Of a stretch of 64,000 nucleotides of DNA, positions 62,587-64,000 are shown one piece after another. The DNA lies in assembly GCF_000424065.1 (NCBI RefSeq), contig NZ_AUJE01000004.1, positions 62,001 through 126,000 of the forward strand. The letters run 5' to 3'. Every line of letters starts with the position of its first letter. Position 1 is the first letter of the stretch. A program made the translations under genes and the position numbers. Below the pieces are notes generated by a model, which was not told where the DNA came from, searched no databases, and saw only the letters and a program-made list of their open reading frames with translations. The stretch is from Selenomonas ruminantium subsp. ruminantium ATCC 12561. Its GTDB lineage: Bacteria > Bacillota > Negativicutes > Selenomonadales > Selenomonadaceae.

Positions 62587-63495
62587 TTACTTGCCGATAA
62601 TCCGGTCGTATATATATCCTTCCCGCACCCCCGAATCGCTGTAGGTAATCCATTGACTCTGAAACCTGCGGGACAGGACGCTGGCAATAATCAGCCCCGG
62701 TATGATGGTATTGAGCCGTTCCGGTACTGAACGCATCAATGTGACCGCCATATCCGGTGTCATGCCCAAATCGCTGACAAAAGTACTGATCATGGTACGG
62801 ATATTTTTGGTTTCCAGCCGCCGATTGGCTGCGGGCAAATTAAACAGCTCATTATTCAGGGCACAGGCCCCCTTGAACGTGCCGCCAATACCAACGATTT
62901 CCGCCTCGCTGATGTTCAAGAAATCCGCAGCAGCACTAATGGTCGCTTCGGCTTCTCCATGCATTTCCATACATTCCTGCATGGTCGGCAGGATACCGCT
63001 TACATATTTTTTGGCAAACCCCAAAGATCCCAGCGGCAGGCTGGTCTTATATTGTATCTGCCGTTCCCGGTAGGTGACAATCTCTGTACTGCCGCCGCCA
63101 ATATCAATCAACAACCCTGAAGCATTGTTCAGGCTGTGCGTTGCCCCGATAAAGTCCAGCGTGGCCTCCTCGTCACCACTGATAACCTGAATCTTTATTC
63201 CCGTGCGGCGCTCAATCTCCCCTACGGCCTGACTGCTGTTTTTGGCATTGCGCAAAGCCGCTGTGGTAAACGCTGAAACCTGTGTGATCTGAAAGCAGTG
63301 GAGGAATTTCTTGTATTCCAGCAAAGTCTCTACCGCCCGCTCAATTCCCTCTGGCTGCATAATACCATCTTCCACATAGGAAGCCAGTCCCACTGTGTTT
63401 TTACGCTTCATCAGCTGTTCAAAATGACCGCCTTCGATTAGATACACCGCCATACGAATGGTGTTGGAACCAATATCAATTATGCCATGGAGCAT
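62587..63495 (-). CDS. Ppx/GppA-family phosphatase
   Basis: A 302-residue protein of the Ppx/GppA actin-like ATPase fold. The phosphate-1 loop IDIGSNTIRMAVY, the GDEEA motif and the phosphate-2 loop LLIDIGGGSTEIV are intact. It hydrolyses inorganic polyphosphate or the guanosine pentaphosphate alarmone. At about 300 residues it is the short form without the C-terminal HD domain. It lies 32 bases downstream of the threonine synthase-like gene on the same strand. Confidence 0.92.
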   Translation of the reverse strand: MLHGIIDIGSNTIRMAVYLIEGGHFEQLMKRKNTVGLASYVEDGIMQPEGIERAVETLLEYKKFLHCFQITQVSAFTTAALRNAKNSSQAVGEIERRTGIKIQVISGDEEATLDFIGATHSLNNASGLLIDIGGGSTEIVTYRERQIQYKTSLPLGSLGFAKKYVSGILPTMQECMEMHGEAEATISAAADFLNISEAEIVGIGGTFKGACALNNELFNLPAANRRLETKNIRTMISTFVSDLGMTPDMAVTLMRSVPERLNTIIPGLIIASVLSRRFQSQWITYSDSGVREGYIYDRIIGK

Positions 63496-63527
63496 ATATT
63501 GTTCTCCTGTTCACAATACGGCAAAAA

Positions 63528-64000
63528 TCAGCGTTTCAAGCCGCTGCCCGTGATGGGAATAACCACCTTGTAGTTATCCGGCTTGCCATCAGCAAAGAAC
63601 TTCTCTGCCCCAGCCAAAGCAGCTGCAGACGTCAGTTCTGCATATACGCCCTTGGAGCCTAAATACTTCTTGGCCTTGAGAATCTCTGCGTCCTCAACCG
63701 TCACCACATCACCGCCGGTTTGTTTGAGGATTTCCAGCATGGTGGTAATTCGTTTCGGCCGTTCAATGCGGATAGCATGCGCAATGGTGGTCTTTTTCGG
63801 CTGTTCCTCTACAACCTTGAATGCTTCATAGAGCGGTGCACACTTGGAACTCTGTACCGCCACAAAATGCGGCAGACGGCCCAGTTCCATAAAACCTAAA
63901 TACAGGCCAATCATCATCGTGCCGTTGCCTACAGGCATGAAGATATATTCAGGAATCTTGTTGCCCAGCTGCTTGTAGATTTCCTTGGCCATGGGGCGCA
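63528..64000 (-). CDS. thrC: Threonine synthase, C-terminal part
   Basis: The gene enters from the right edge, so only the last 157 or so codons are present and its start lies outside. The fragment is from a PLP-dependent fold type II enzyme: PVGNGTMMIGLYLGFMELG is the phosphate-binding and cofactor loop, VQSSKCAPLYEAF follows, and ELTSAAALAG and VVIPITGSGLK end the protein. The pattern fits threonine synthase, which makes threonine from O-phosphohomoserine; related PLP lyases cannot be fully excluded on the fragment. Confidence 0.8.
   Translation of the reverse strand, partial: RPMAKEIYKQLGNKIPEYIFMPVGNGTMMIGLYLGFMELGRLPHFVAVQSSKCAPLYEAFKVVEEQPKKTTIAHAIRIERPKRITTMLEILKQTGGDVVTVEDAEILKAKKYLGSKGVYAELTSAAALAGAEKFFADGKPDNYKVVIPITGSGLKR

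Overview
The window looks like chromosome from a diderm Firmicute of the Negativicutes, most likely a Selenomonas/Mitsuokella-type anaerobe (inference). The core genes are Firmicute-like (class III fructose-bisphosphatase, LytR-CpsA-Psr protein, YitT protein, many PTS genes), yet there is an outer-membrane secretin and a complete-looking Tad pilus locus. gyrA, malic enzyme, a threonine synthase fragment and a Ppx/GppA phosphatase argue for a chromosome.

0.0-15.5 kb: the 5' part of fbp, small membrane proteins, two orphan PTS IIA proteins (glucose type and glucitol type) and two sensory operons. The first (7272 to 3015, minus strand) joins a membrane-anchored sugar-binding protein, a HisKA_3 kinase, a NarL-type regulator and a family-1 solute-binding protein, with no permease. 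The second (8017 to 15505, plus strand) joins a double SBP_bac_3 protein with a degenerate GGDEF-like domain, a lone receiver, an EIIC-like PTS membrane protein with no EIIA or EIIB, an anchored BMP-family binding protein and a hybrid kinase with receiver and HPt domains.

15.5-24.2 kb: an AT-richer accessory island. It carries a WYL regulator, a two-part AAA+ ATPase followed by two small paralogous proteins, an unknown 225-aa protein, an HD-domain protein, an Mrr-like nuclease, a 25-codon micro-ORF with its own promoter and terminator, and an iteron plasmid origin with two perfect DnaA boxes and a Rep protein. Three copies of one operator (GTACA-A6-TGYAC) sit between symmetric, back-to-back promoters in this island. 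They suggest a single regulon, probably under the WYL protein, that also touches the plasmid origin. This is my best candidate for an undescribed system.

24.2-41.0 kb: sugar uptake. A mannose-family PTS (IIB-IIC-IID) lies divergent from an RpiR regulator. It is followed by a cellobiose-type PTS (IIC-IIB-IIA) with a 6-phospho-beta-glucosidase, then RNase H, a secreted protein, YitT and the fructose operon (DeoR regulator, 1-phosphofructokinase, EIIABC). An IS607-family element (serine recombinase plus TnpB) appears to have landed in the ribosome binding site of an NCS2 purine-type permease.

41.0-49.0 kb: an unknown small protein behind a hairpin that covers its ribosome binding site, a cytidine-deaminase homologue lacking all three zinc cysteines, an MgtC protein, a dense DnaA-box cluster (candidate oriC or DnaA-titration site), a CYTH phosphatase/cyclase, an LCP protein, malic enzyme and gyrA.

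49.1-64.0 kb: the Tad/Flp pilus operon (CpaB, CpaC, two CpaE-like ATPases, TadB, Flp, TadE, CpaF, TadC, two more pseudopilin/TadG-like proteins), a divergent Cache-GGDEF protein, Ppx/GppA and the 3' part of a threonine synthase gene.
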